From: Psychroflexus sediminis
Lineage (GTDB): Bacteria; Bacteroidota; Bacteroidia; Flavobacteriales; Flavobacteriaceae
Direction of reading: 5' to 3'
DNA length: 64,000 bases
Assembly (NCBI RefSeq): GCF_900099815.1
Contig: NZ_FNCW01000009.1
Location: forward strand, 79,318-143,317
In this document: piece after piece, positions 1 to 8,909 of the stretch
Numbering within the stretch: position 1 is the stretch's first letter
Layout of the letters: every line of letters starts with the position of its first letter
Program-made: the position numbers and the translations under genes
The notes under the pieces: model-generated
Databases searched by the model: none
What the model was told of the DNA's origin: nothing
What the model saw: the letters and a program-made list of their open reading frames with translations, nothing else

Positions 1-1076
1 ATGGTCACGTTTTTTGTGCCGATAACCGAGCTATCCGTCAATTCAAATATCTTGTCCACAAGCAAAAAGGGAGGCCTGTGAGGCAATCTGTTCATGATTT
101 CTGTTACATCATAAAGCGGAGGCTTATTGAGATCGAACTTAGGAACTTTATTTCGTTTTTCAGTTTTTATAATTTTTGCAAGTTTTTTTGCAAACTGGGT
201 ATTTATGGAATGCCCCGGCTTGTTTGCTATGACTTTCCCTCGGATGTGAGTTCCAACTAAAGCTAAATCTCCTATGACATCCAGTAATTTATGTCTTGCT
301 GCCTCATTGGGATAATGCAAAGTAAGATTATCTAAAATTCCATTAGTTTTTACTGAGATTTCATTTTTACCAAAGGCCTTTTTTAAACTTTCCATTGTTT
401 CAGGGGATAGTTCTTTATCCACATAAACAATAGCGTTATTTAAATCGCCTCCTTTTATAAGACCATTGGCAAGCATAGCTTCTAGCTCATGGAGAAAACT
501 GAAGGTTCTAGAATCTGAAATTTCTTCCTTGAAATCGTCCATGGTGTTCAAATAGGCATTCTGAGTTCCCAGTACCTTAGTGCCAAAATCTACCATGGTA
601 GTTACCTGATACTCATTAGCTGGCATGACAATGATTTCAGATCCAGTTTCTTCATCTTTAAAGGAAATTACATCCTTAACGATAAATTCATCCCTGGGAG
701 CATCTTGTTCTTCCAGACCAGCTTTTTCTAGGGCTTCAACGAAAAATTTAGATGAACCATCCATTATTGGTGGTTCTGAAGCATTCAATTCTAAAAGTAT
801 ATTGTCAATACCTAAGCCAACACATGCTGCAAGTACATGTTCTGAAGTTTGGATGACAACTCCATTTTTTTCAAGACTTGTTCCTCTATCCGTATTTGTA
901 ACTAAAGCTGCATCTGCTGGAATGAAAGGCTCTCCTTCCAAATCTATTCTTTTGAAAGCAAAACCATGATTTATTGGAGCAGGTTTGAAAGTCAGCGTTA
1001 CATTCTGGCCAGTATGAAGTCCTACCCCATGCAGGGAAACTTCTTTCTTAATGGTAGTTTGATTATTTATTTTCAT
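1..1076 (-). CDS. lpxC-fabZ: Bifunctional LpxC/FabZ fusion (3' part beyond window)
   Basis: The N-terminal part is UDP-3-O-acyl-N-acetylglucosamine deacetylase, the committed step of lipid A synthesis. The zinc ligands are visible: His in SEHVLAA and the His/Asp pair in RHKLLDVIGDL. The catalytic His is in KPGHSIH. After residue 315 or so the frame runs on, without a stop, into a 3-hydroxyacyl-ACP dehydratase (FabZ) start, LPHRPPFLLVDKI, and leaves the window at base 1. This LpxC-FabZ fusion is typical of Bacteroidota. The ATG at 1076 overlaps the end of lpxD by 14 bases, so the two are almost certainly co-transcribed and translationally coupled. The active-site part of FabZ lies outside the window and cannot be judged. 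Confidence 0.93.
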   Translation of the reverse strand, partial: MKINNQTTIKKEVSLHGVGLHTGQNVTLTFKPAPINHGFAFKRIDLEGEPFIPADAALVTNTDRGTSLEKNGVVIQTSEHVLAACVGLGIDNILLELNASEPPIMDGSSKFFVEALEKAGLEEQDAPRDEFIVKDVISFKDEETGSEIIVMPANEYQVTTMVDFGTKVLGTQNAYLNTMDDFKEEISDSRTFSFLHELEAMLANGLIKGGDLNNAIVYVDKELSPETMESLKKAFGKNEISVKTNGILDNLTLHYPNEAARHKLLDVIGDLALVGTHIRGKVIANKPGHSINTQFAKKLAKIIKTEKRNKVPKFDLNKPPLYDVTEIMNRLPHRPPFLLVDKIFELTDSSVIGTKNVT

Positions 1077-2097
1077 TCTTAGGAAGTTGTTTTTCAATAT
1101 TGTCTATTCGACTTATAATTTTCGGGAAGTTTCTAAAATGAACATAAGACTTATTGAAATCACTATATCCAAAAGCTGGTGATCCCTGAATAGCTTCACC
1201 ATCCTTTATATTTCTCCCTACACCAGTCTGAGCCTGTATTTTTACGCGGTCGCCTATTTTTATATGTCCTGCAATTCCTACCTGACCACCGATAAGGCAA
1301 TTTTTACCGATCTTGGTAGATCCCGCAACACCGGTTTGTGCAGCTATTGCAGTATGTTCACCAATTTCAACATTATGAGCAATCTGAATCTGATTGTCCA
1401 ATTTCACACCTTTCCTGATAATAGTTGAGCCTAAAGTTGCCCTGTCTATCGTTGTTGCAGCGCCAATATCTACATTATCTTCTATAATCACGTTACCAAT
1501 TTGTGGGATTTTTGAATATTCACCCTTATCTGAGGGCGAAAAACCAAATCCATCGGCACCAATAATCACCCCGCTGTGGAATGTACAATGGTTTCCGATT
1601 TGTGTTTCAGAATAAATCTTACTGCCGGCAAATATGGTTACATGATCACCGATGATCACATTGTCACCTATATAAACGTTTGGATATATTTTTACATGGT
1701 CACCAATGATAACGTTTTCTCCAATATAAGCAAAAGCTCCGACATAAGGCTCTTTTCCCAGCTTAGCAGAATCTGATATTGAACTGGGAGTTTCGATTCC
1801 TTTTTTATCTAACTTAATCTGATTGTAAACTTCTAAAAGTTTGGAAAAAGCTTCGTAAGAATCTTCAACTTTAATCAAGGTTGTAGACAAGTTCTGATTT
1901 TTTTCAAAACTTTTATTCACTATACAAATACTAGCCTCAGTTTCATAAATATATGAAGTATACTTAGGATTAGATAAAAAAGTAAGTGACCCCGCTTTGC
2001 CTTCCTCTATCTTCGAAAGCTTATCGACTTCGGCATCAGGATTACCCACAATGTCTCCATCAAGTATGTCTGCAATTTGTTGCGCTGTAAATTTCAT
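1063..2097 (-). CDS. lpxD: UDP-3-O-(3-hydroxyacyl)glucosamine N-acyltransferase
   Basis: LpxD adds the N-linked 3-hydroxyacyl chain to UDP-acylglucosamine, the step after LpxC in lipid A synthesis at the cytoplasmic face of the inner membrane. The 344-residue length is usual. A short N-terminal uridine-binding domain (residues 1-100) is followed by a long left-handed beta-helix made of hexapeptide repeats (IGENVIIGDHV, IGDNVIIGDHV and others). The expected catalytic His sits in QIAHNVEIG near residue 240. The C-terminus ends in a short charged helix. It lies between the HD-domain gene (24 bases upstream) and lpxC-fabZ (overlapping), an arrangement common in flavobacteria. Confidence 0.95.
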   Translation of the reverse strand: MKFTAQQIADILDGDIVGNPDAEVDKLSKIEEGKAGSLTFLSNPKYTSYIYETEASICIVNKSFEKNQNLSTTLIKVEDSYEAFSKLLEVYNQIKLDKKGIETPSSISDSAKLGKEPYVGAFAYIGENVIIGDHVKIYPNVYIGDNVIIGDHVTIFAGSKIYSETQIGNHCTFHSGVIIGADGFGFSPSDKGEYSKIPQIGNVIIEDNVDIGAATTIDRATLGSTIIRKGVKLDNQIQIAHNVEIGEHTAIAAQTGVAGSTKIGKNCLIGGQVGIAGHIKIGDRVKIQAQTGVGRNIKDGEAIQGSPAFGYSDFNKSYVHFRNFPKIISRIDNIEKQLPKNENK

Positions 2098-2121
2098 CGT
2101 GGCAAAAATAGAAAAAAACGG

Positions 2122-3351
2122 TTAATTATAGGATTTTGGATAACATATGTAATATTTGATAACTGTTTTAGACAGTGCCTTAAGGTTTAATTGATCTGAA
2201 GCCGAAGACACATCTTTAATCTTACCATTTTTATACCACATATTAATATGTTCTTTATCAGGTTGGTAAGCAAGATTTGAGGTGGATCCTTCAAAAACAA
2301 AATATTCTGCCTCAGACCTGGAAATCTTGAAACTCTCTTGAACTCTTTTCAAATACTCATCAATTTTTGAGGATTCGACAGGCTCGTTTTTTAACTTAAC
2401 TTTTAGTAAATCTCTGTTCAAAATCATCTGGCTAAGTTTACTCAACACAAAATCTTCATGATGCTGCCAGACTTTCAAAGCAGAAATAATATCGTAATCA
2501 TCTAACTTGGAAAACAGTTCTAAAGTGATTTCATCAAAATTTTCTGAATCAATTTTGTGTCTTAAAAAATAATTCAAAGTAGAATTTTCAATAATCTCTT
2601 CCGTAGTCTCGAAAACAAACTTCGCTCTAAGCAAAAGTCTAATTAAAATTTGCTCTGCACACAAACTTGTTTTATGCAAATAAACCTGCCAGTACATAAG
2701 CCTTCTGGCGACAAGAAACTTTTCGATGGAATAAATTCCCTTTTCTTCTACCACAAGTTCATCATCAACCACATTGAGCATATTGATGAGTCGCTCACTA
2801 TTGATATTTCCTTCAGCAACGCCGGTGTAGAAACTATCCCGTTTCAAATAATCCAGCCGGTCTATATCCAACTGGCTTGAGATGAGCTGGCAGAGGAATT
2901 TTTTGTGATGATTCCCTCTAAAAATGTCAATTGCAAGATTTAATTGCCCCTCAAATTCTGAGTTTAATCTGTTCATAAATTCCAGGGACAAATATTCATG
3001 AGACAAATCATTTACTATGGAATGTTCTAAGGCATGGGAAAACGGACCGTGACCAATATCATGAAGTAAAATAGCAATAAGAACCGCTTCTTCTTCCTCC
3101 TCCGTAATTTCAATGCCTTTTGATTTTAAAATGTCTAAGGTTTTCTTCATGAGATGAAGACAACCTAAAGCATGATGAAATCTGGTATGGTTGGCTCCGG
3201 GATATACCAAATGAGAGAGTCCCATCTGAGTAATCCGCCTCAATCTTTGAAAATAAGGATGCTCAATAAGATCAAAAATTAAGGGACTGGGTATGGTAAT
3301 AAATCCATAAATTGGATCGTTTATTATCTTAAGTTTGTTCCTTTGGTTCAA
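2122..3351 (-). CDS. HD-domain phosphohydrolase (YdhJ/dGTPase-like)
   Basis: A 409-residue HD-superfamily hydrolase. The metal-binding set is visible: His in RFHHALGCLH, the HD pair in LLHDIGHGPFSHALEH, and a downstream Asp in DIDRLDYLKRDS. This spacing resembles dNTP triphosphohydrolase-like proteins, but the true substrate is unknown. The predicted start is TTG (MNQRNKLKIINDPIYGF), matching the usual N-terminus of this family. It is divergent from porX with only 36 bases between them, and a TATATTTG box on the minus strand lies 20 bases upstream. It precedes lpxD and may be in the same transcript. Confidence 0.85.
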   Translation of the reverse strand: MNQRNKLKIINDPIYGFITIPSPLIFDLIEHPYFQRLRRITQMGLSHLVYPGANHTRFHHALGCLHLMKKTLDILKSKGIEITEEEEEAVLIAILLHDIGHGPFSHALEHSIVNDLSHEYLSLEFMNRLNSEFEGQLNLAIDIFRGNHHKKFLCQLISSQLDIDRLDYLKRDSFYTGVAEGNINSERLINMLNVVDDELVVEEKGIYSIEKFLVARRLMYWQVYLHKTSLCAEQILIRLLLRAKFVFETTEEIIENSTLNYFLRHKIDSENFDEITLELFSKLDDYDIISALKVWQHHEDFVLSKLSQMILNRDLLKVKLKNEPVESSKIDEYLKRVQESFKISRSEAEYFVFEGSTSNLAYQPDKEHINMWYKNGKIKDVSSASDQLNLKALSKTVIKYYICYPKSYN

Positions 3352-3370
3352 TTTTAAAATTTTTAAAACA

Positions 3371-3378
3371 CAAATATA
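3371..3378 (-). promoter_or_regulatory. Possible -7 box for HD-lpxD-lpxC transcript
   Basis: The minus strand reads TATATTTG here, a perfect match to the Bacteroidota -7 consensus TAnnTTTG, 20 bases ahead of the TTG start. I see no TTG at the usual 19-base distance upstream, so this is a weak call. Confidence 0.3.
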
Positions 3379-3387
3379 CAGCTATAT

Positions 3388-4938
3388 ATGTCAAAGATAA
3401 AAGTACTCTGGGTGGATGATGAGATAGATTTGCTAAAGCCGCATATTTTGTTTTTAGAGAAGAAATCCTATGAAGTGACCACTTGCCAAAGTGGTACAGA
3501 AGCGATAGATGAAGTTTCCAAAACAAATTTTGACATCGTTTTTTTAGATGAAAATATGCCCGGTCTTACGGGTTTGGAAACACTGAATGAATTAAAAGCT
3601 ATCCGTAGTGATCTTCCTGTCATCATGATTACCAAAAGTGAAGAAGAATATATTATGGAGGAAGCCATCGGCTCTAAAATAGCAGATTACCTTATAAAGC
3701 CTGTCAATCCCAATCAAATCCTTCTGAGTCTAAAGAAGAATTTAGACCATTCTAGATTAATTTCTGAAAAAACAACTTTGAATTATCAGCAGGAGTTTAG
3801 TAAGATTTCTATGGAATTGACCAACGTGAATTCTTATCAGGAATGGGTAGATTTATATTTAAAATTGATTTATTGGGAAATAGAACTGGAAACCGTTGAA
3901 GATAGTGGGATGTTTGAAATCCTTGAATCTCAAAAAAACGAGGCTAATATTCAATTCTGTAAATTTATAGATAAACATTATCCCACATGGTTCGAAAAAA
4001 ACTCAGACTCTCCTACTTTATCTCATACGCTTTTCAAATCCAAAATATTACCCGAACTTTCCAAAGAGCAGCCAACGCTACTAGTCGTGGTGGATAATTT
4101 AAGATACGACCAATGGAAATCCTTCGAATCTACTATAGCCAACCATTACAAAAAAAAGAAGGAAGAGCCCTATTTTAGCATTTTACCTACTGCAACTCAA
4201 TACGCCAGAAATGCCATATTTTCAGGATTGACTCCTGCCGACATGGAAAAAATTTATCCAGAATATTGGTTAAACGACACCGATGAAGGGGGGAAAAATC
4301 AATTTGAAGAAGACTTTTTAAGATCTCAACTTAGCAGACTTGGGAAAGATTATAAAACCCAATATCATAAAATAACAAATGTTGCGAAGGGAAGAAAATT
4401 AGCTGAAAATTTCAGGAGCCAAAAAAACAATGACTTAACCGTTTTGGTTTACAACTTTGTGGATATGCTATCGCATTCCAAAACCGAACTGGAAGTGATT
4501 AAAGAGTTAGCTTCCAATGACAAATCCTACAGATCCTTAACCCAAAGCTGGTTTAAAAACTCGCCTTTGCTGGATATCATTCAGCAAGCTCAGAGTTTGG
4601 GTTTTAAACTGATTATGACCACAGACCATGGCACAATAAATGTAAAACATCCGTCTAAAGTGGTTGGAGATAAGAATACAAGTTTAAATCTGAGATACAA
4701 AACCGGCAAAAGCCTTACTTATAACGAAAAAGATGTGGTTGTGGCTAAAGATCCCAAAAAAATCCATTTGCCCAGTATCAATATGTCAAGTTCGTTTATT
4801 TTTGCCAAAGAAAATTATTTTCTAGCTTATCCCAATAATTACAACTATTACGTGAACTACTACAGAAACTCATACCAACACGGTGGAATATCTCTTGAAG
4901 AAATGATCATCCCCTTTGTCGTAATGGAACCCAGATAA
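3388..4938 (+). CDS. porX: PorX, type 9 secretion response regulator with PglZ domain
   Basis: PorX controls type 9 secretion and gliding genes, usually with the kinase PorY. The 516-residue protein has an N-terminal receiver domain (1-120) with acidic residues at 10-12, the phosphoacceptor Asp54 in VFLDENMPG, a Thr in MITKSE and Lys in LIKPVN. After a helical linker comes a PglZ/alkaline-phosphatase-like domain from about residue 200, with metal-site-like pieces VVVDNLRYDQW and TTDHGTINV. No DNA-binding helix-turn-helix is visible, as expected for PorX. Several secreted proteins with type 9 sorting tails occur in this window. tsaE follows 4 bases later. Confidence 0.92.
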   Translation: MSKIKVLWVDDEIDLLKPHILFLEKKSYEVTTCQSGTEAIDEVSKTNFDIVFLDENMPGLTGLETLNELKAIRSDLPVIMITKSEEEYIMEEAIGSKIADYLIKPVNPNQILLSLKKNLDHSRLISEKTTLNYQQEFSKISMELTNVNSYQEWVDLYLKLIYWEIELETVEDSGMFEILESQKNEANIQFCKFIDKHYPTWFEKNSDSPTLSHTLFKSKILPELSKEQPTLLVVVDNLRYDQWKSFESTIANHYKKKKEEPYFSILPTATQYARNAIFSGLTPADMEKIYPEYWLNDTDEGGKNQFEEDFLRSQLSRLGKDYKTQYHKITNVAKGRKLAENFRSQKNNDLTVLVYNFVDMLSHSKTELEVIKELASNDKSYRSLTQSWFKNSPLLDIIQQAQSLGFKLIMTTDHGTINVKHPSKVVGDKNTSLNLRYKTGKSLTYNEKDVVVAKDPKKIHLPSINMSSSFIFAKENYFLAYPNNYNYYVNYYRNSYQHGGISLEEMIIPFVVMEPR

Positions 4939-4942
4939 AATC

Positions 4943-5353
4943 ATGCAGTTAACTTATAAATTAGAGGATCTTGATAAGATAGCAGCTCAAATCTTAGAAA
5001 AAGCAAATTCAAAATATATGTTATTTTCTGGAGAAATGGGTGTTGGTAAAACGACACTCATCAAAGAACTTGTCAAACAATTAGGCAGTACGGATCAGGT
5101 TTCTAGCCCTACTTTTTCCCTGGTTAACGAATATGAAGCTGAAAATACAGCTATCTACCATTTTGATTTTTACAGGATTGAAGATGAAGCTGAAGCCTTT
5201 GATATGGGGTTTGAAGATTATCTGAATGATTCACATTATGTAGTTATAGAGTGGCCTGAAAAAATCTCAAATCTTTGGCCCGAACACTATACTTTAATTG
5301 AACTCAGTGAAGATGAAGACCAATTGCGCACATTGACTTTGACTGAGTTTTAA
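4943..5353 (+). CDS. tsaE: tRNA threonylcarbamoyladenosine ATPase TsaE
   Basis: TsaE is the small ATPase of the complex that makes N6-threonylcarbamoyladenosine at tRNA position 37. The 136-residue length is normal. Visible motifs are the P-loop GEMGVGKTT (about residues 30-38), a switch-like SSPTFSLVNEY and the conserved HFDFYRI and VVIEWPEK stretches. It starts 4 bases after porX, so they are probably co-transcribed. Confidence 0.92.
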   Translation: MQLTYKLEDLDKIAAQILEKANSKYMLFSGEMGVGKTTLIKELVKQLGSTDQVSSPTFSLVNEYEAENTAIYHFDFYRIEDEAEAFDMGFEDYLNDSHYVVIEWPEKISNLWPEHYTLIELSEDEDQLRTLTLTEF

Positions 5354-5410
5354 TCAAATAAGAAGAGTTTCCGATTAATTTTAATTATTTTCGCTTAACT
5401 AATTTTTTCA

Positions 5411-6616
5411 ATGAATCCACACTCTTCAAAATCACCTTTTTCAACTTCAGAATTACTTCCACAAGAAGAAATGCTTGAGATTCAGCGTTCTAAAGGAGAA
5501 TTGTTTATTGGTCTTCCTAAAGAAACCTCCTATCAGGAAAAACGCGTTTGCCTTACTCCGGATGCAGTCAATGCCTTAAGTCAAAACGGTCATAGAGTTT
5601 TAATCGAAAGCGGTGCCGGACTTCAAGCCAATTTCAGTGATAAAGATTACAGTGAAGCCGGCGGAGAAGTTACAAAAGACACAAGCAAAGTTTTTTCTTG
5701 TCCTGTCATTTTAAAAGTTGCTCCTCCATCTGAAGAAGAGCTTACTTTAATAAAGCCTCAAGCTATATTAATATCGGCTTTACAGCTTAAAACAAGGAAA
5801 AAATCATATTTTGAAACGCTTTCCAAAAAAAGAATTACGGCGCTTGCCTTTGAGTTTATTAAAGATGAGTTTGGGGCTTATCCTGCCGTCAGAGCTTTAA
5901 GTGAAATCGCTGGGACTTCGTCAATTTTAATCGCTGCTGAACTTTTATCGAACATGTCCGGAGGAAATGGACTTATGTTTGGTAATATAAGTGGAGTTCC
6001 TCCGGTAGAGGTTGTCATTCTCGGTGCTGGAACTGTTGGTGAATTTGCGACGAGAAGTGCTTTAGGACTTGGAGCCGGCGTCAAAGTATTTGACAGTTCT
6101 CTTACCAAATTGCGCTGTTTGCAAAGCAATATTGGCCGTACTTTATTTACGTCTACACTGCAGCCAAAAATACTTTTAAAAGCTTTAAAAAGAGCCGATG
6201 TAATTGTAGGTGGAGCAAAAGGAAAAAACAGAGCCCCAGTAATTGTCTCTGAGGAAATGGTGAAGAAAATGAAAAAAGGGTCTGTTATCATCGATGTTAG
6301 CATAGATATGGGAGGTTGTATAGAGTCTTCTGTGATAACCACTCACGACAGCCCAACATTTATAAAACACGATGTGATTCATTATTGTGTTCCTAATATA
6401 CCCTCCAGATATTCCAGAACGGCCTCTTTATCTTTAAGCAACATCTTCACTCCTTATTTACTTCACATTGGCGAGGAAGGCGGCCTGGAACCAGCCTTGA
6501 GAATTGATTCCGGGTTAAGAAATGGACTTTATTTTTACCATGGTATCCTGACCAATAAATCCGTTGCAGAATGGTTTGATCTCAATCACAGAGACCCTAA
6601 TTTACTTATCTTTTAA
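5411..6616 (+). CDS. ald: Alanine dehydrogenase
   Basis: Predicted NAD-dependent alanine dehydrogenase interconverting alanine with pyruvate and ammonia in the cytoplasm. The 401-residue protein has the AlaDH/PNT N-terminal signature (GLPKETSYQEKRVCLTP) and a Rossmann motif ILGAGTVGEFATRSALGLG near residue 200. The N-terminus is about 30 residues longer than in the Bacillus enzyme, as seen in Bacteroidota forms. It follows tsaE after 57 bases and precedes a DUF4258 gene by 9 bases. Transhydrogenase alpha subunits share this fold, but no partner subunit is nearby. Confidence 0.87.
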   Translation: MNPHSSKSPFSTSELLPQEEMLEIQRSKGELFIGLPKETSYQEKRVCLTPDAVNALSQNGHRVLIESGAGLQANFSDKDYSEAGGEVTKDTSKVFSCPVILKVAPPSEEELTLIKPQAILISALQLKTRKKSYFETLSKKRITALAFEFIKDEFGAYPAVRALSEIAGTSSILIAAELLSNMSGGNGLMFGNISGVPPVEVVILGAGTVGEFATRSALGLGAGVKVFDSSLTKLRCLQSNIGRTLFTSTLQPKILLKALKRADVIVGGAKGKNRAPVIVSEEMVKKMKKGSVIIDVSIDMGGCIESSVITTHDSPTFIKHDVIHYCVPNIPSRYSRTASLSLSNIFTPYLLHIGEEGGLEPALRIDSGLRNGLYFYHGILTNKSVAEWFDLNHRDPNLLIF

Positions 6617-6625
6617 AACTATTTC

Positions 6626-7000
6626 ATGAAATTTATTCATAGACTCGGCTATTATCTGTCTGGATTTGTTGTAGGAATCATTATGCTCATGTTTTTTCTG
6701 GGTGGTAAAAAAACATCCTGTGACTGGGGCCTGGATGCCCGAGTTTTAAAAAACATCAGAAATAAAGAGCGTATCCTTTCTGAGGAAGCATTGGTTTTTT
6801 TTAAAGACAAACAAATAGACACCTCCTCTATTTCTTATATCTTGGAAGCAGGAGATGTCAATTTCAAAAAAAGTAATATTGAAGCAAAACCTTGTAAAAC
6901 TTATCAGGTTGAAGGTGAAGCTGAGGAACAAAAGTTAGGCTTGATTTTTGAAAATTGTGATTCTACCGCAGTTTTGAAAAGAGTTTTTATTTTAAAATAA
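6626..7000 (+). CDS. DUF4258-type small membrane-anchored protein
   Basis: A 124-residue protein with one N-terminal membrane helix (LSGFVVGIIMLMFFLGG) and a soluble remainder that resembles the DUF4258 family by its ILEAGDVNF and PCKTYQVEG stretches. The function is unknown. Two cysteines in the soluble part (KPCKTY and ENCDS) could form a disulfide if it faces the periplasm. It sits 9 bases behind ald, a neighbourhood I recall from other flavobacteria, and may be in the same transcript. Confidence 0.7.
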   Translation: MKFIHRLGYYLSGFVVGIIMLMFFLGGKKTSCDWGLDARVLKNIRNKERILSEEALVFFKDKQIDTSSISYILEAGDVNFKKSNIEAKPCKTYQVEGEAEEQKLGLIFENCDSTAVLKRVFILK

Positions 7001-7058
7001 ATTTGTTTTTTTATGTGAACTTTTATTTTATGTTTGTTAGAGACAAACACAATTTAGA

Positions 7059-7355
7059 ATGAAACGCATCATTATTGATTACAAAAAACTTACTCCTGAA
7101 ATACTTTCAATGCTTGTCCAAAAATATCCTGATGGTTACGATGATCGTGATGTTTTGGTCTTCAAAAATTCAAAAAATGAAACCGTTGAAGCCGTTGAAG
7201 TCAAAACAGAAGACACCATTTATCTTGTTAAAATTAGCACCAGACTGGAAGATACAATGACCAAATTCGACGTTGAAGACTTTGAAGATGAAGAAATGGA
7301 CATGAATTATGTGGATTTGCCCCAAAGTAGTGATGAAGACAACCCGGAAGATTAA
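7059..7355 (+). CDS. Conserved acidic small protein of unknown function
   Basis: A 98-residue protein with a basic N-terminus (MKRIIIDYKKLTPEIL) and a strongly acidic C-terminal half (FEDEEMDMNYVDLP). It has no signal peptide or membrane helix. I recall similar proteins in flavobacteria being auto-labelled DNA primase, but no primase motif is visible and I do not support that name. It is followed by a clear terminator at 7385, so the porX-tsaE-ald run probably ends here. Confidence 0.65.
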   Translation: MKRIIIDYKKLTPEILSMLVQKYPDGYDDRDVLVFKNSKNETVEAVEVKTEDTIYLVKISTRLEDTMTKFDVEDFEDEEMDMNYVDLPQSSDEDNPED

Positions 7356-7384
7356 ATAGTTAACAATCAAATCATTATAATTAT

Positions 7385-7410
7385 AAAGCCAGCCAAGTCT
7401 GGCTTTTCTA
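7385..7410 (+). terminator. Rho-independent terminator
   Basis: The stem AAGCCAG/CTGGCTT (7386-7392 with 7399-7405), with a six-base loop and following Ts, lies 30 bases past the stop of the acidic small protein. Confidence 0.8.
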
Positions 7411-7481
7411 TTTTTAAAACCTTAAGAAATTCTTTCGATGCACTAAAGTAATTGCTATATTGAAAATTATAATATACCGAT

Positions 7482-8909
7482 ATGAAAAAAATTCTATTCC
7501 TATTTTCGATAATAATCCTGAGTTGTCAAACCAATACGAACACAGATAAAGGCGCTGATAAAAACGCCGAAAAGTTTTCCAGGGATTTAGATAAAATAAA
7601 AGAAAGCGGAGTTTTAAAAGCGCTAACCGTCTATTCTGGAACTACTTATTTTTTGTACAAAGGCAGACCCATGGGTTTTGAATATGAGTTATTGGAAAGA
7701 CTTGCTGAAGACCTTGATGTAGAGCTTGAAATGATTGTTGCCAAAGATGAAAACAGGCTGATTGAATTGTTACAAGATGGTGAGGGTGACCTACTAGCTT
7801 ATGGTTATACCATCACTGAATCTAGAAAAAAACGCATCAATTTCACAACCCCTCTTTACTTATCACATCAAGTTTTGATTCAAAGAAAACCTGAGAGTTG
7901 GAGACGCATGAAATTACATGAAATCAAAGATTATCTCGTAACTAATCCTATAGAATTAATTGGAGATACAATTTCAGTAAAACGAAATTCCTCGTATGCT
8001 TCACGAGTAGAAAATTTATCCAATGAGCTGGGGGGTAAAATTTTTATAGACACCCTCAAAGGCACACTTTCTACTGATAAAATTATTAAGAAGGTCGCCG
8101 ATGGAGACATTAAATATACGATTGCCGATGAGAACATCGCTTTTATTAATTCATCCTACTATCCTATTCTAGATATAGGTACTTCTTTAAGTTTATCACA
8201 ACGCATAGGATGGGCTGTAAGAAAAAGAGATACCCAACTGCTGGCTACCGTAAATCAATGGTTAGAAAACGCTAAAAAAACTACTGATTATCATGTTATT
8301 TACAACAAATATTTCAAGAATAAAAGACTGTATAAGAAAAGGGTAAAAAGCGATTTTTATAGCATTAATGAAAACAAAATTAGCCCCTACGATGCTATGA
8401 TCAAAAAGAACGCAGCACTTATCAATTGGGATTGGAGACTATTAGCTTCAGTAACTTATCAAGAATCTCAATTTCAGCCACAAAGCAATTCCTGGGCAGG
8501 TGCTAGCGGACTTATGCAAATCATGCCGGCAACCGCAAGGGAACTGGGTGTTACAGATCCTTATAATCCTGAGCAAAGCCTGAAAGCTGGAGCAATATAC
8601 CTGGATCAAATGATGAAAAGTCATGAGAACATAACCGATAGTATTCAACGAATAAAATTTGCACTTGGTTCTTACAATAGCGGACTCTACCATGTAAAAG
8701 ATGCTCAAAAACTAGCTGAAAAACAAGGTTTAGATCCTCTGGTCTGGGATAATAACGTAGAACTTGCTTTACTTGACTTGAGTTTTCCAGAGCATTATAA
8801 CAAATCATTTATAAAATATGGTTACGTAAGAGGAGAAGAACCTTTCAATTACGTAAGAGATATCTTTAAAAGATATGATCATTATAGACAGTTTATTGAA
8901 TTTAAATAG
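7482..8909 (+). CDS. MltF-like lytic transglycosylase with substrate-binding domain
   Basis: A 475-residue predicted lipoprotein (lipobox ILSC near residue 15). Residues about 45-285 form a periplasmic solute-binding (SBP_bac_3) domain (KAL, GFEYELLERLAEDLDVELE, ADENIAFINSSY). Residues about 305-430 form a lytic transglycosylase SLT domain with the catalytic Glu in TYQESQFQPQS and the GASGLMQIMPATARELG signature. This is the MltF architecture, which cleaves peptidoglycan glycan strands and may sense muropeptides. It is a single gene between a terminator and a convergent lipoprotein gene whose end overlaps it by 8 bases. Confidence 0.88.
   Translation: MKKILFLFSIIILSCQTNTNTDKGADKNAEKFSRDLDKIKESGVLKALTVYSGTTYFLYKGRPMGFEYELLERLAEDLDVELEMIVAKDENRLIELLQDGEGDLLAYGYTITESRKKRINFTTPLYLSHQVLIQRKPESWRRMKLHEIKDYLVTNPIELIGDTISVKRNSSYASRVENLSNELGGKIFIDTLKGTLSTDKIIKKVADGDIKYTIADENIAFINSSYYPILDIGTSLSLSQRIGWAVRKRDTQLLATVNQWLENAKKTTDYHVIYNKYFKNKRLYKKRVKSDFYSINENKISPYDAMIKKNAALINWDWRLLASVTYQESQFQPQSNSWAGASGLMQIMPATARELGVTDPYNPEQSLKAGAIYLDQMMKSHENITDSIQRIKFALGSYNSGLYHVKDAQKLAEKQGLDPLVWDNNVELALLDLSFPEHYNKSFIKYGYVRGEEPFNYVRDIFKRYDHYRQFIEFK

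Noticed and set aside
5878..6342. Minus-strand frame (154 codons) within ald
   Set aside because: Antisense shadow of the alanine dehydrogenase gene with no recognisable motif.
7059..7355. DNA primase label for the acidic small protein
   Set aside because: No zinc finger, Toprim or other primase motif is visible in 98 residues.
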